In this document: positions 1 to 11,414 of the stretch, one piece after another
How positions within the stretch are numbered: position 1 is the first letter of the stretch
How the letters are laid out: every line of letters begins with the position of its first letter
From: Bugulina stolonifera
Taxonomy: Eukaryota > Bryozoa > Gymnolaemata > Cheilostomatida > Bugulidae
Assembly (NCBI GenBank): GCA_935421135.1
Contig: OW285189.1
Coordinates: 372,001 to 436,000, forward strand
Direction: 5' to 3'
Length of the DNA: 64,000 nt
Notes under the pieces: generated by a model
Told to the model about the DNA's origin: nothing
Database searches by the model: none
Seen by the model: only the letters and a program-made list of their open reading frames with translations
Position numbers and translations under genes: made by a program

Positions 1-198
1 NNNNNNNNNNNNNNNNNNNNNNNNNNNNNNNNNNNNNNNNNNNNNNNNNNNNNNNNNNNNNNNNNNNNNNNNNNNNNNNNNNNNNNNNNNNNNNNNNNNN
101 NNNNNNNNNNNNNNNNNNNNNNNNNNNNNNNNNNNNNNNNNNNNNNNNNNNNNNNNNNNNNNNNNNNNNNNNNNNNNNNNNNNNNNNNNNNNNNNNNN
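1..198. other. Assembly gap (N run)
   Basis: All bases are N. The real sequence starts at 199, and the first copy of the 370-bp repeat appears degraded close to the gap, so the array may extend into it. Confidence 0.99.
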
Positions 199-3197
199 AT
201 ATAGGCATATGCAAGTACGTTGTAGGTGTAAAAAGGCTTGTACATGTATTTATTAGCATAGAGTTCACATTCGGTCGTACATTATCATGTCTCACCTTTT
301 ACCTGTAGTTGAGGAAACTTCAGTTTGACAAATAATAAGCAAAGCTAGTAGGAGAGGCAGCTGTGTATCAGCAGGGGAAGCGAGGATCACATATAGTAGA
401 ATCATCTGAGTGTGACTGGAGGTATTGATGTCCTTCTAGTAAGAAGATAGGAGTGGATGGAGATGGTTGTCATCCTTACGGCATGAGGGGGTAATAGCTG
501 CATTAATTGTTCAGTATGGTGATAAAATAGGAGTGACCCATTTAATATGATTGCTCAAAGATAGCGTATTTGTGTATATGTACTGTATATTATATATGTA
601 TATAATATGTATATTATGGCTAGCATGTTTTACCTGTTTTAGATTGTTTGAACTCTCTTGTAGACTGGACAACATCTACTTACCAGAGGATAAACACAGC
701 TGGTAGGAGAGGTTGCTGTGTATTAGCAGGGGAAGTGTCAATCACTAAAGAGCAAGGATCATATAGTAGAATCATCTGAGTGTGACTGGAAGTATTGGTG
801 TTCTTCTTGTGAGAGGATAGGAGTGGATAGAGGTGGTTGTCGTTCCTACGGCATGAGGAGGTAATAGATGCTTTAATTGTTCAGTATGGTGATAAAATAG
901 AAGTGACCTGTTTAATACGATTGCTGAAAGATAGCGTATTTCTGTATATGTACTGTATATTATATATGTATATAATATGGATATTATGGCTAGCATGTTT
1001 ACCTGTTTTAGCTTGTTTGAACTCTCCTGTAGACTGGAGAATCTCTACTTACCAGAGGATAAACATACGTAGCTAGTAGGAGAGGTAGTTGTGTATCAGC
1101 AGGGGAAGTGTCAATCACTAAAGACCGAGGATCATATATTATAGTAGAATCATCTGAGTGTGACTGAAAATATTGGTGTCCTTCTTGTGAGAGGATAGGA
1201 GTGGATGGAGGTGGTTGTCGTCCCTACGGCATGAGGAGGTAATAGATGCATTAATTGTTCAGTATGGTGATAAAATAGAAGTGACCCGTTTAATATGATT
1301 GCTGAAAGATAGCGTATTTGTGTATATGTACTGTATATTATATATGTATATAATATGTATAATATGGCTAGCATGTTTACCTGTTTTAGCTTGTTTGAAC
1401 TCTCCTGTAGACTGGAGAATCCCTACTTACCAGCGGATAAACACAGCGGGTAGGAGAGGTTGCTGTGTATCAGCAGGGGAAGTGTCAATCACTAAAGAGC
1501 GAGGATCATATATAGTAGAATCATCTGAGTGTGACTGGAAGTATTGGTGTTCTTCTTGTGAGAGGATAGGAGGGGATGAAGGTGGTTGTCGTTCCTACGG
1601 CAATAGGAGGTAATAGATGCTTTGTTTGTTCAGTATGGTGATAAAATAGAAATGACCCGTTTAATATGATTGCTGAAAGATAGCGTATTTGTGTATATGT
1701 ACTTTATATTATATATGTATATAATATGTTTATTATGGCTAGCATGTTTACCTGTTTTAGCTTGCTTGAACCCTTCTGTAGACTGGAGAATCTCTATTTA
1801 CCAGAAGATAAACACAACTGGTAGGAGAGGTGGCTGTGTATCAGCAGGGGAAGTGTCGATCACTAAAGAGCGAGGATCATATATAGTAGAATCATCTGAG
1901 TGTGACTGGAGGTATTGGTGTCCTTCTAGTGAGAGGATAGGAGTGGATGGAGGTAGTTGTCGTCCCTACGGCATTAAGAGGTAATAGCTGCAATAATTGT
2001 TCAGCATGGTGATAAAATAGAAATGACTCATTTATTATGATTGCTGAAAGATAGCATATATGTGTACATGTACATTATATTATATATTGTTATGTATATA
2101 ATATGTATATTATGGCTAGCATGTTTTACCTGTTCTAGTTTGCTTGAGCTCTCCTGTAGACTGGAGAATCCCTACCTACCAGAGGATAAACACAGCTGGT
2201 AGGAGAGGTAGCTGTGTATCAGCAGGGGAAGTGCCAATCATTAAATAGCGAGGATCACATATAGTAGAATCATCTGAGTGTGACTGGAGGTATTGGTGTT
2301 CTTCTTGTGAGAGGATAGGAGTGGATGGAGGTGGTTGTCGTTCCTACAGCATGAGGAGGTAATAGATGCTTTAATTGTTCAGTATGGTGATAAAATAGAA
2401 GTGACCCGTTTAATATGATTGCTGAAAAATAGTGTATTTGTGTATATGTACTGTATATTATATATGTATATAATGTGTATATTATGGCTAGCATGTTTAC
2501 CTGTTTTAGCTTGTTTGAACTCTCCTGTAGACTGGAGAATCTCTACCTACCAGAGGATAAACACAACTGGTAGGAGAGGTGGCTGTGTATCAGCAGGGGA
2601 AGTGTCAATCACTAAAGACCGAGGATCATATATTATAGTAGAATCATCTGAGTGTAACTGGAAGTATTGGTGTCCTTCTTGTGAGAGGATAGGAGTGGAT
2701 GGAGGTGGTTGTCGTTCCTACGGCAATAGGAGGTAATAGAAGCTTTAATTGTTCAGTATGGTGATAAAATAGAAATGACCCGTTTAATATGCTTGCTGAA
2801 AGATAGCGTATTTGTGTTTATGTATATTATATAGGTTTATAATATGTTTATTATGGCTAGCATGTTTACCTGTTTTAGCTTGCTTGAACCCTTCTGTAGA
2901 CTGGAGAATCTCTATCTACCAGAAGATAAACACAACTGGTAGGAGAGGTTGCTGTGTATCAGCAGGGGAAGTGTCAATCACTAAAGAGCAAGGATCATAT
3001 AGTAGAATCATCTGAGTGTGACTGGAAGTATTGGTGTTCTTCTTGTGAGAAGATAGGAGTGGATGGAGATGGTTGTCGTCCTTACGGCATGAGGGGGTAA
3101 TAGCTGCATTAATTGTTCAGTATGGTGATAAAATAGGAGTGACCCGTTTAATATGATTGCTGAAAGATAGCGTATTTGTGTATATGTACTGTATATT

Positions 3198-3372
3198 CTC
3201 GCAATTCTCGCTGTCTCTGGCAGCTTGAGAACTTTGGTTCAGTGGATTTCACACCTTTTAAATACGCTTTGCTGTAAATATACAGTATTGCTAAGGTGTT
3301 CTCCCAGGCATATCTCTGAGCTGCACTGATGAGGTGTTAAACACCGAAACAGTACACTGTATGCAGATTGAG
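3198..3372 (+). mobile_element. 175-bp SINE- or retrozyme-like insertion ending in a hammerhead ribozyme
   Basis: This block interrupts one unit of the 370-bp array and is absent from the other copies. The host sequence TGTACTGTATATT is present on both sides (3185-3197 and 3373-3385), a 13-bp target-site duplication of the kind made by LINE-type target-primed insertion. The element has a GC-richer body than its host. At 3234-3245 there is a TTGGTTCAGTGG stretch resembling a pol III A box, but I see no clear B box. Its last base (3372) is also the last base of the ribozyme's stem I. Known relatives by analogy are hammerhead-bearing SINE-like repeats and animal retrozymes. The assignment to either class is inference. 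Confidence 0.75.
3314..3372 (+). ncRNA. Type I hammerhead self-cleaving ribozyme
   Basis: The core CUGAUGA (3326-3332) is followed by stem II (GGUGU 3333-3337, loop UAA, ACACC 3341-3345). GAA (3346-3348) comes next. Stem III is ACAG (3349-3352) paired with CUGU (3357-3360), with loop UACA. The cleavage triplet is GUA, so cutting is predicted after A3361. Stem I pairs CUGCA (3321-3325) with UGCAG (3362-3366). Then comes an internal loop (UGAG against AUU) and a further CUC (3314-3316) with GAG (3370-3372). All invariant core positions are present, including A15.1-U16.1 (3349/3360) and the G10.1-C11.1 closing pair (3333/3345). The stem I internal loop is where the tertiary contact with loop II usually forms. 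The open end is stem I, making it type I, with the very short stem III typical of animal repeat-borne hammerheads. Confidence 0.88.
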
Positions 3373-6340
3373 TGTACTGTATATTATATATGTATATAAT
3401 ATGGATATTATGGCTAGCATGTTTTACCTGTTTTAGCTTGTTTGAACTCTCCTGTAGACTGGAGAATCTTTACCTACCAGAGGATAAACATACGTAGCTG
3501 GTAGGAGAGGTTGCTGTGTATCAGCAGGGGAAGTGTCGATTACTAAAGAGCAAGGATCATATATAGTAGAATCATCTGAGTGTGACCGGAAATATTGGTG
3601 TCCTTCTAGTGAGAGGATAGGAGTGGATGGAGGTGGTTGTCGTTCCTACGGCATGAGGAGGTAATAGCCGCAATAATTGTTCAGTATGGCGATAAAATAG
3701 AAGTGACCCGTTTAATATGATTGCTGAAAGATAGCGTATTTGTGTATATGTACTGTATATTATATATTGTTATGTATATAATATGTATATTATGGCTAGC
3801 ATGTTTTACCTGTTCTAGTTTGCTTGAGCTCTCCTGTAGACTGGAGAATCCCTACCTACCAGAGGATAAACACAGCTGGTAGGAGAGGTAGCTGTGTATC
3901 AGCAGGGGAAGTGCCGATCATTAAATAGCGAGGATCACATATAGTAGAATCATCTGAGTGTGACTAGAAGTATTGGTGTTCTTCTTGTGAGAGGATAGGA
4001 GTGGATGAATGTGGTTGTCGTTCCTACGGCAATAGGAGGTAATAGATGCATTAATTGTTCAGTATGGTGATAAAATAGAAGTGACCCGTTTAATATGATT
4101 GCTGAAAGATAGCGTATTTGTGTATATGTACTGTATATAATAATTGTATATTATGGCTAGCATGTCTACCTGTTTTAGCTTGTTTGAACTCTCCTGTAGA
4201 CTGGAGAATATCTACTTACCAGCGGATAAACACAGCTGGTAGGAGAGGTAGCTGTGTATCAGCAGGGGAAGTGTCAATCACTGAAGAGCAAGGATCATAT
4301 AGTGGAATCATCTGAGTGTGACTGGAGGTATTGGTGTCCTTCTAGTAAGAAGATATGAGTGGATGGAGATGGTTGTCGTCCTTACGGCATGAGGGGGTAA
4401 TAGCTGCATTAATTGTTCAGTATGGTGATAAAATAGGAGTGACCCGTTTAATATGATTGCTGAAAGATAGCGTATTTGTGTATATGTACTGCATATTATA
4501 TATGTATATAATATGTATATTATGGCTAGCATGTTTTACCTGTTTTAGATTGTTTGAACTCTCTTGTAGACTGGACATCATCTACTTACCAGAGGATAAA
4601 CACAGCTGGTAGGAGAGGTAGCTGTGTATCAGCAGGGGAAGTGTCAATCACTAAAGAGCGAGGATCATATATAGTAGAATCATCTGAGTGTGACTGGAAG
4701 TATTGGTGTTCTTCTTGTGAGAGAATAGGAGTGAATGGAGGTGGTTGTCGTTCCTACGGCAATAGGAGGTAATAGATGATTTAATTGTTCAGTATGGTGA
4801 TAAAATAGAAATGACCCGTTTAATATGATTGCTGAAAGATAGCGTATTTGTGTATATGTACTGTATATTATATATGTATATAATAATTGTATATTATGGC
4901 TAGCATGTTCACCTGTTTTAGCTTGTTTGAACTCTTCTGTAGACTGGAGAATCCCTACCTACCAGCGGATAAACACAGCTGGTAGGAGAGGTTGCTGTGT
5001 ATTAGCAGGGGAAGTGTCAATCACTAAAGAGCAAGGATCATATATAGTAGAATCATCTGAGTGTGACTGGAAGTATTGGTGTCCTTCTTGTGAGAGGATA
5101 GGAGTGGATGGAGGTGGTTGTCGTTCCTACGGCATGAGGAGGTAATAGATGCATTAATTGTTCAGTATGGTGATAAAATAGAAGTGACCCGTTTAATATG
5201 ATTGCTGAAAGATAGCGAATTTGTGTATATGTACTGCATATTATATATGTATATAATAATTGTATATTATGGCTAGCATGTTTACCTGTTCTAGTTTGCT
5301 TGAGCTCTCCTGTAGACTGGAGAATATCTACTTACCAGCGGATAAACACAGCTGGTAGGAGAGGTTGCTGTGTATCAGCAGGGGAAGTGTCAATCACTAA
5401 AGAGCAAGGATCATATAGTAGAATCATCTGAGTGTGACTGGAAGTATTGGTGTTCTTCTTGTGAGAGGATAGGAGGGGATGAAGGTGGTTGTCGTTCCTA
5501 CGGCAATAGGAGGTAATAGATGCTTTAATTGTTCAGTATGGTGATAAAATAGAAGTGACCCGTTTAATATGATTGCTGAAAGATAGCCTATTTGTGTATA
5601 TGTATATTATATATGTATGTAATATGTTTATTATGGCTAGCATGTTTACCGGTTTTAGCTTGCTTGAACCCTTCTGTAGACTGGAGAATCTCTACCTACC
5701 AGAGGATAAACACAACTGGTAGGAGAGGTAGTTGTGTATCAGCGGGGGAAGTGTCAATCACTAAAGACCGAGGATCATATATAGTAGAATTATCTGAGTG
5801 TGACTGGAACTATTGGTGTCCTTCTTGTGAGAGGATAGGAATGGATGGAGGTGGTTGTCGTTCCTACGGCATGAGGAGGTAATAGCTGCATGACTAGTCT
5901 TGCATGTAATACACCAACCTATTTATATGTTTGCTTACAACTACGCTGTATTTAGCTTTATCCGTTACCATAATTTTAATTCTGTGCCATTTAATGTCTC
6001 GGTTCCTCACTTTGAATGATCAAGCTCAGTAATTTCATACTTTCTACCACCAATAACTTTGAGTGAAATAACTAATTAAGCGCTACTATACACTGGTGTT
6101 ATTAGTTTGAGCTGTATTACATCAGTTAAAAAAATTGGAACCCTGTGCACTTTTTTACAAGTGCCTTTCCACTAATTTTCATACAAAGTAAATACTCGTT
6201 CCTATCTCCTTGTCTATATAGAGGAATGTACATGTACATGTTGTTTATACACGTACATCGCCTTGTCTATGCTCTGATAGAAACTTGGTTTTACACGTCT
6301 ATATGTATCAATAATGATTGGTCTTACTGTTTACTTGTAG

Positions 6341-6774
6341 CTGTTCATCAACTTCTTTGAGCACCCGCTGAGACTTGAGATGATCTACTGTCTGGGAGAG
6401 AAACACCTTTTAGTGGAAATGCTCTTTGAAGAATGCAGGAGAGTGGAGAACTTTGTTGTTTGAGTGTGGTGGCACTGGTAAGAACAGAGCAGCAAAATGC
6501 AAATTCTCAGTTGTAAATGAGGTTGTAAATAATTCACCATGTGAAAATGGTAAGATAATAAAAATATGTTACAGAATATAATACTTATATTAAGCTAATA
6601 GAACTGCAACATAACAAAAAAGTCAAATGTTGCGTTGTGTATTGCTGAAAGAAGGAAGTTGAATTAGTTCCCCAGAAGCTACCAAAAGAAGGTGTGGAAA
6701 ATTTGTGTGGTAAACTGAACAATAGATTTACCTTTGTAAGGCTCAAGCTGGATGTTGATGTGTGCAGCAGATAG
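6341..6774 (+). other. Two possible exon remnants on the plus strand
   Basis: After an acceptor-like TTTACTTGTAG, a frame stays open from 6341 to a TGA at 6461-6463 (40 codons). It has a protein-like composition (LFINFFEHPLRLEM..., helix-rich, two Cys). A second open stretch at 6664-6774 (36 codons, containing VPQKLPKEGVENLCGK) follows another AG. No phase-compatible partner exon was found. The donor-like site of the 370-bp units leaves phase 2, which does not fit the 6341 entry in phase 0. They may be terminal exons of an alternative transcript, or decayed gene fragments. The family is not recognised. Confidence 0.25.
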
Positions 6775-7329
6775 TTCAGTCAGAGTGACTGTGGCCCAAA
6801 ACCTAGGAGCAGATATCACAATAGAAAGCTTTGAATGGCTTTGGCTGCCCTACAAGTATAATATATAGCACATTTGTGAATGTGCAATCCTTTACTGTAC
6901 TAAAACCTTTAACGGTTCTGATTAGTTAAAGGAAAATGAACAACTTTACACAAAGTATTTTTGTTTATTAATTTCTTACCTCTAAATTCCTGGAATTGCC
7001 ATCTTTCTAATCATTATTTACAGTCACTGTACATTGCTTCTTATACTGTCTGATAAAAAATCCTTATATGCACTGTATATATTAAATGATTGTGCACAAT
7101 ATCATTGAGTGGTCATATTGAACTCGAATTTGGAATGAAAAATCAAGACTGGATATATAAACAACACAAACACCAAAGAGTGAGAACCTTTAGCTAGACA
7201 TTCCTTCCTGGAGTTCCCCGCTTAAATCATTATACTATACAGCATCCTCATTTTCATGTTCCTATCGTTTGAAAACTTCCCTGGCTAATATACATGTGAA
7301 TGCAGAATATACCTGTAACAATTTCAATA
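6775..7329. other. Non-coding spacer between the two 370-bp repeat blocks
   Basis: AT-rich sequence without convincing open frames. Nothing recognisable was found apart from common short AT words. Confidence 0.5.
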
Positions 7330-8042
7330 ATCAAGTTTCACCTGTTCTAGCTTGCTTGAACTCTCCGGTAGACTGGAGAATCCCTACCTACCAGAGGATA
7401 AACTCGATGTCGATTACTAAAGAGCAAGGATCATATATAGTAGCATCATCTGAGTGTGACTGGAGGTATTGGTGTCCTTCTTGTGAGAGGATAGGAGTGG
7501 ATGGAGGTGGTTGTCGTTCCTACGGCATGAGGAGGTAATAGCCGCAATAATTGTTCAGTATGGTGATAAAATAGAAATGACCCGTTTAATGTGATTGCTG
7601 AAAGATAGCCTATATGTGTACATGTACATTATATTATATCTTGTTATGTATATAATATGGCTAGCATGTTTTACCTATTCTAGCTTGCTTGAACTCTCCT
7701 GTAGACTGGAGAATCTTTACCTACCAGAGGATAAACATACGTAGCTGGTAGGAGAGGTGGTTGTGTATCAGCAGGGGAAGTGTCGATTACTAAAGAGCAA
7801 GGATCATATATAGTAGAATCATCTGAGTGTGACTGGAGGTATTGGTGTCCTTCTTGTGAGAGGATAGGAGTGGATGGAGGTGGTTGTCGTTCCTACGGCA
7901 TGAGGAGGTAATAGATGCATTAATTGTTCACTATGGTGATAAAATAGAAGTGACCCGTTTAATATGATTGCTGAAAGGTAGCGTATTTGTGTATATGTAC
8001 ATTATATTGTATATTGTTATGTATATAATATGTATATTATGG
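7330..8042 (+). repeat. Second block of the 370-bp repeat, two copies
   Basis: Two further units (landmark TGTAGACTGG near 7363, there as GGTAGACTGG, and near 7700) lie 1.4 kb beyond the main array. The first lacks about 40 bp in the middle, from after AGGATAAAC to before GTCGATTACTAAAG, yet remains in frame. The second stops abruptly at TATATTATGG (8042), exactly where other units continue with CTAGCATG. The next bases belong to the minus-strand gene at 8057-10168. Confidence 0.9.
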
Positions 8043-8056
8043 TTGCTGGAATACAC

Positions 8057-10168
8057 TGCAGCCAGATCTCGTTCAATATTGTCATTCTCTTCAAGATCTC
8101 TTGTCTGCTTTATAATTTGTCCCGTAATTGATTTTGGAACGTCACTTACAGTTAATTTCTTTTTTTTTGTAGCAGGTGTACTTTCATCAGCAGATAAAGA
8201 CAGTCGTGAGATTGCTGTTTTAGTTGGCTGTTTATAGTTGACAGATACAGACTGAGGTGGTGTCGCATCAACATGTGGTAGAAGTAATTCACCACTTCGT
8301 CTCGATCCAGAAAACTCATTTTCAAGTCCGACTGTTTCGCTAGAAGACTGATCAGATGAACTTGTTCCAGGTGAGGGAATTGTTGCAGAAGTTGATGTCA
8401 ACAAACTGTCTGCAGTAGCACTCAACTTGGAGTCACTTTGAGTTTGCACATCTAATAATGAGAATACATTTATTATAGTTTATACAGAAGTAGCACATAC
8501 ATGTAGGCAAAGACATTTGTACAATTTTGAGTCAATTGTAAATAGAGAGTAAGTGGTCCTATGTGGTTTTGGACCCATCAGATGTTTGCTATAAAACTCT
8601 AGTTAATGTGGGTTTTGAATCACAGTTATATCTTTCAAACAGCAGCATCCAGATTTAGTTGAATTGTTAAAACTGTAACAGCACTCCAAACGAGGATGGA
8701 AGCAGATAATAAATAATTCATGGTTTAAAAAGTATTGGGTCTGTTAAAACATTCTTAGTAAATAGTTGACGCTTGCAGAAAATCTAGTTCATACCTACTT
8801 ACCTACAATCTACCTACATGTACCTACCTACCAATGTACCTGCCTACCTACACTAATACATTGTAGCTACATGTATAATATAACTATTTCCAAAAGCTGC
8901 ACTGTTGTACATATCTTTGAATGGTTGTGACCCTTGGCTATAGAATATAAAGCAACTAAAAATAATTTCGAGATCACTATAACAGCACAGCTAACAATGT
9001 GTAAAATTCCACAAGTGAAACATTTTATCTTTCTGCAATTAAAGAAGACCAGCTCGCTGATTCAATAGTTCGAGAATTGGAAGTTTCAAGTGGCAAATGG
9101 TTGAATTGATTACCTGATAACTTCTCATATTTTGCAAGAGTGCAAAACACTTTATTTTTCTTCTTCAGTTGAAAGATGTCATATTTCCCACATCCTCGAC
9201 AGTTGATGAGTGTGTGTTCACTCCTCTCTTGTGTTGATAGTGAGGCCCAGCATCCCAAGGAGAAGGTCTTGATGTAGAGGTCTTGTCCCTTTCGACCATC
9301 ATCAAATTGGCTCCTGAAAAACCAGGTACATGATCTACATTGTATATGTATACGTATTTCGTAATAATGAAAATGGGTGCACTGGGCACTTTGGCTCTCA
9401 GCAGCATGCTGCTCTATCTGCCAGTTGTGATTGGTGTGCAACTCTGTTGCTAACCACAACATGTTGGATGAACATTTGATAGAATAGAACCGTTACTTAT
9501 TAACAATCAGCACCAATATCAGTCTAATATGATTGAAAACCGGAAATCTTGAGCAGAACTGCAATTTATATAATGTAATAGACTGTCAGGGACAATTACA
9601 CTACAAAGCACCCACATTACTAATACACCGTCACTTAGGAGTTGTGCATAGCCACTATAAACATGTACATATTTTAATAGTGTCCATCATCCAGCTCTAG
9701 CAATTGTTGGAATAATATTCCATGTGATAATCATTACAATATTAGTCAATTACAGTTTAAATAGGCCTAAATTTGTATTTACACTTACATTTAACTGGGA
9801 ATTTGTTCCAGGTTTTATTGCCTGTCGGCAACTAAGTACAAAAAATAAACATAAAATGTGATATTTTGATTTAAGTGATATGGTAAACCGTAATTTTTGC
9901 TAATTTGAACATTTGAAAGTTTAATCAAGCATTTATAGCAATAATATTGTAGGGTGTTTGATCAGCAGCTCCCCCTAGTTTAATGCACTTACTGTTTCAT
10001 TAATTGATCTGCCAGTCTGTCTTTATGCTTGACCCACACTCCATGTTTAATTTTCATGTTTGGGTGATCTTTCATGAGGTGTTTGTTGTATTGCAGATAG
10101 CCCTCATCATCTAAGCTCCACAAATAACAGTCAGCGTAACCGCAGAAGACTGGTGCTGATACAGGCAT
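8057..10168 (-). CDS. Zinc-finger-like, Ser-rich protein, three exons, 3' end incomplete
   Basis: Exons are 10168-9993, 9313-9114 and 8451-8057, with introns of 679 and 662 bp. Splice sites are good: donors GTAAGT and GTAATC, acceptors TTTTTCAG and CTCATTATTAG. The split codons rejoin cleanly (CA+G giving Gln, then G+AT giving Asp). Start chosen: the ATG at 10168, which precedes PVSAPVFCGYADC. The model gives about 257 residues. Residues 9-35 form a C-x4-C-x15-H-x4-H array (Cys9, Cys14, His30, His35), like a C2H2 finger with unusual spacing. Exon 2 has Cys80, His92, Cys97 and Cys100 around NCRGCGKYD, a possible second metal site. Exon 3 is Ser/Thr/Pro-rich, with a KKKK cluster that could act as a nuclear signal and a charged helical tail. 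The exon 3 donor (GCA/GTGTAT) is weak, and the next exon would lie in or beyond the 370-bp array. A nuclear DNA- or chromatin-binding role is inference; no family was recognised. Confidence 0.7.
8792..8852. repeat. Degenerate TACC microsatellite
   Basis: Repeated TACC/TACCTA words, interrupted by ACATG and AATG. It lies in the second intron of the zinc-finger-like gene. Confidence 0.85.
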
Positions 10169-10429
10169 TATAGTTGTATGAAACAAAGTTATGCTCTGGT
10201 AGGTATAATTCAATGTTGAACTGTTGCTTACTGAAATTTTGTATTGCGTTGACAGTTAGGTGTTTCTAGTGTCGAAAGTCTTGCTGGACTGAAGTCTGTC
10301 CAAGATAGAAGGATTATATATAGGCCTATAAATTAAATTTCTATATTATCTGTAATTAACTAATTACTTTACCCTCTTTTCATTTTTCTAATGGATTATT
10401 CAAGTAAATTTGTTCTGCTTTATTCACAG

Positions 10430-10563
10430 GTAAGGTAGACACTGAAACTGAACTGGACTCAACTGATTGCCCTTGCCTCTTCTGTTTTCCTAATATGGGT
10501 GATTTCAGTCTAATCCCATTATATTATGTGCATGGAAGATCAACAAATATTACACAATTATAG
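10430..10563 (+). other. Possible plus-strand exon
   Basis: After the acceptor-like TTTATTCACAG, a frame is open from 10432 to a TAG at 10561-10563 (43 codons). It contains a Cys cluster (STDCPCLFCFPNM). A donor-like ATGG/GTGATT sits at about 10500. It lies divergent to, and upstream of, the minus-strand gene at 10168. There is no partner exon, and it may be chance. Confidence 0.2.
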
Positions 10564-11414
10564 ACTGTAGTACTGTCACCTACTAGTCTGTTATGCCACA
10601 TATTCTCACAAGGAAATTTGAGAGACAGAGTTTTAGCATAACATACAGTTTCTAGCACTAAATACAGAGGGCAGCTTTAGCTGTCTAGAGACAGTTTACC
10701 ATAATCGTAGCATACGTTTAATCAGAGTGTGGAATTGGTCTAAATAACTCAATTTGTTCTCAGTGAAACTCCAACCCCTCTGTGTACATGTTTGATATTA
10801 CTTGTGTTCCATAATATGCCCAATGTAATTTATTTGATATATTTCCAGTAGATATAGCTAGATGTGGTTTTGGTGTAAAGTTTCGAAAGCTATTTGGTCA
10901 TGCATGTACATGCATACATGGTTTATCATTTGTGGCATCACCTGTGTTCTGTAGTTAACTGTTGCCAACAAGTTAGTTATACAGTTTTATATAATAATAA
11001 TTTGACTACAGTAAACAGGTTGCTGTGAATGATTACTTATGAGTCCACTCTCTTCTGAGAAATTTTCTATTCAATAGACTTATTTATGTTAGTTAAAGAT
11101 ATGTACCACTGTGCATATTATTTATATGTGTCAGAATAATCATGTTTACAGTTTTGTTATTTAGTGAGGCAAAGTGGGCTAGCAAGTTCTATTTTCCATC
11201 TTGTTTATGCTGTGTTGTAAAACATGACAAGTTGGAGCTGGGAGTGATTTCAGGTTTCTCCGTAAACAGAATAAAAATTGGGATAGGCAGCAGACAGAAA
11301 TATTAGCATAATGTGACCAAAAAAGTTGTTTCCCGAGCAGCATGGATTTCTACCATCTGCCCAATTTATCTAAGTATGTAGATGGGCAGACCAGCAAAGT
11401 TTCAGTGCCAAAGA
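10564..11414. other. Non-coding spacer
   Basis: AT-rich with no long open frames on either strand. No repeats recognised except isolated TACATG palindromes. Confidence 0.5.

Larger units (their letters stand above)
305..5890 (+). repeat. Tandem array of ~370-bp unit, about 15 copies
   Basis: The landmark TGTAGACTGG recurs near 660, 1030, 1407, 1780, 2157, 2527, 2896, 3455, 3835, 4196, 4566, 4938, 5308 and 5675, a spacing of 361-380 bp. The exception is one 559-bp step that contains the 3198-3372 insertion. A further degenerate copy precedes 660. Each unit has an AT-rich part (TATATGTATATAAT runs) and a conserved part of about 240 bp. On the plus strand the conserved part is preceded by an acceptor-like CCTGTTTTAG and can be read as a ~96-codon frame ending in a Cys-rich stretch (ECDW, YWCPSCE, GGGC), followed by a donor-like GAG/GTAATA. 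About half the copies keep that frame. Others have indels or stops, for example the copies at 2157 and 3835. On the minus strand the same unit offers a donor-like CAG/GTAAAC. It could be a satellite, a tandem exon array or a retrozyme-like repeat; the sequence alone does not decide. Confidence 0.95.

Noticed and set aside
772..2494. Minus-strand 74-codon frames (MLAI.. to ..PVTLR) repeated in the 370-bp units
   Set aside because: Shadows of the repeat. Much of each is translated AT-rich TATATGTA sequence; the Cys/Trp plus frame is the better candidate, and even that is uncertain.
7931..8056. C-terminal read-through of the zinc-finger-like gene into the repeat
   Set aside because: The extra ~42 residues are translated AT-rich repeat. 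A donor at 8056/8057 or loss of the true 3' end is more likely.
9165..9407. 80-codon minus frame overlapping exon 2 of the zinc-finger-like gene
   Set aside because: Wrong register; the other frame is the one that joins in phase with both neighbouring exons.
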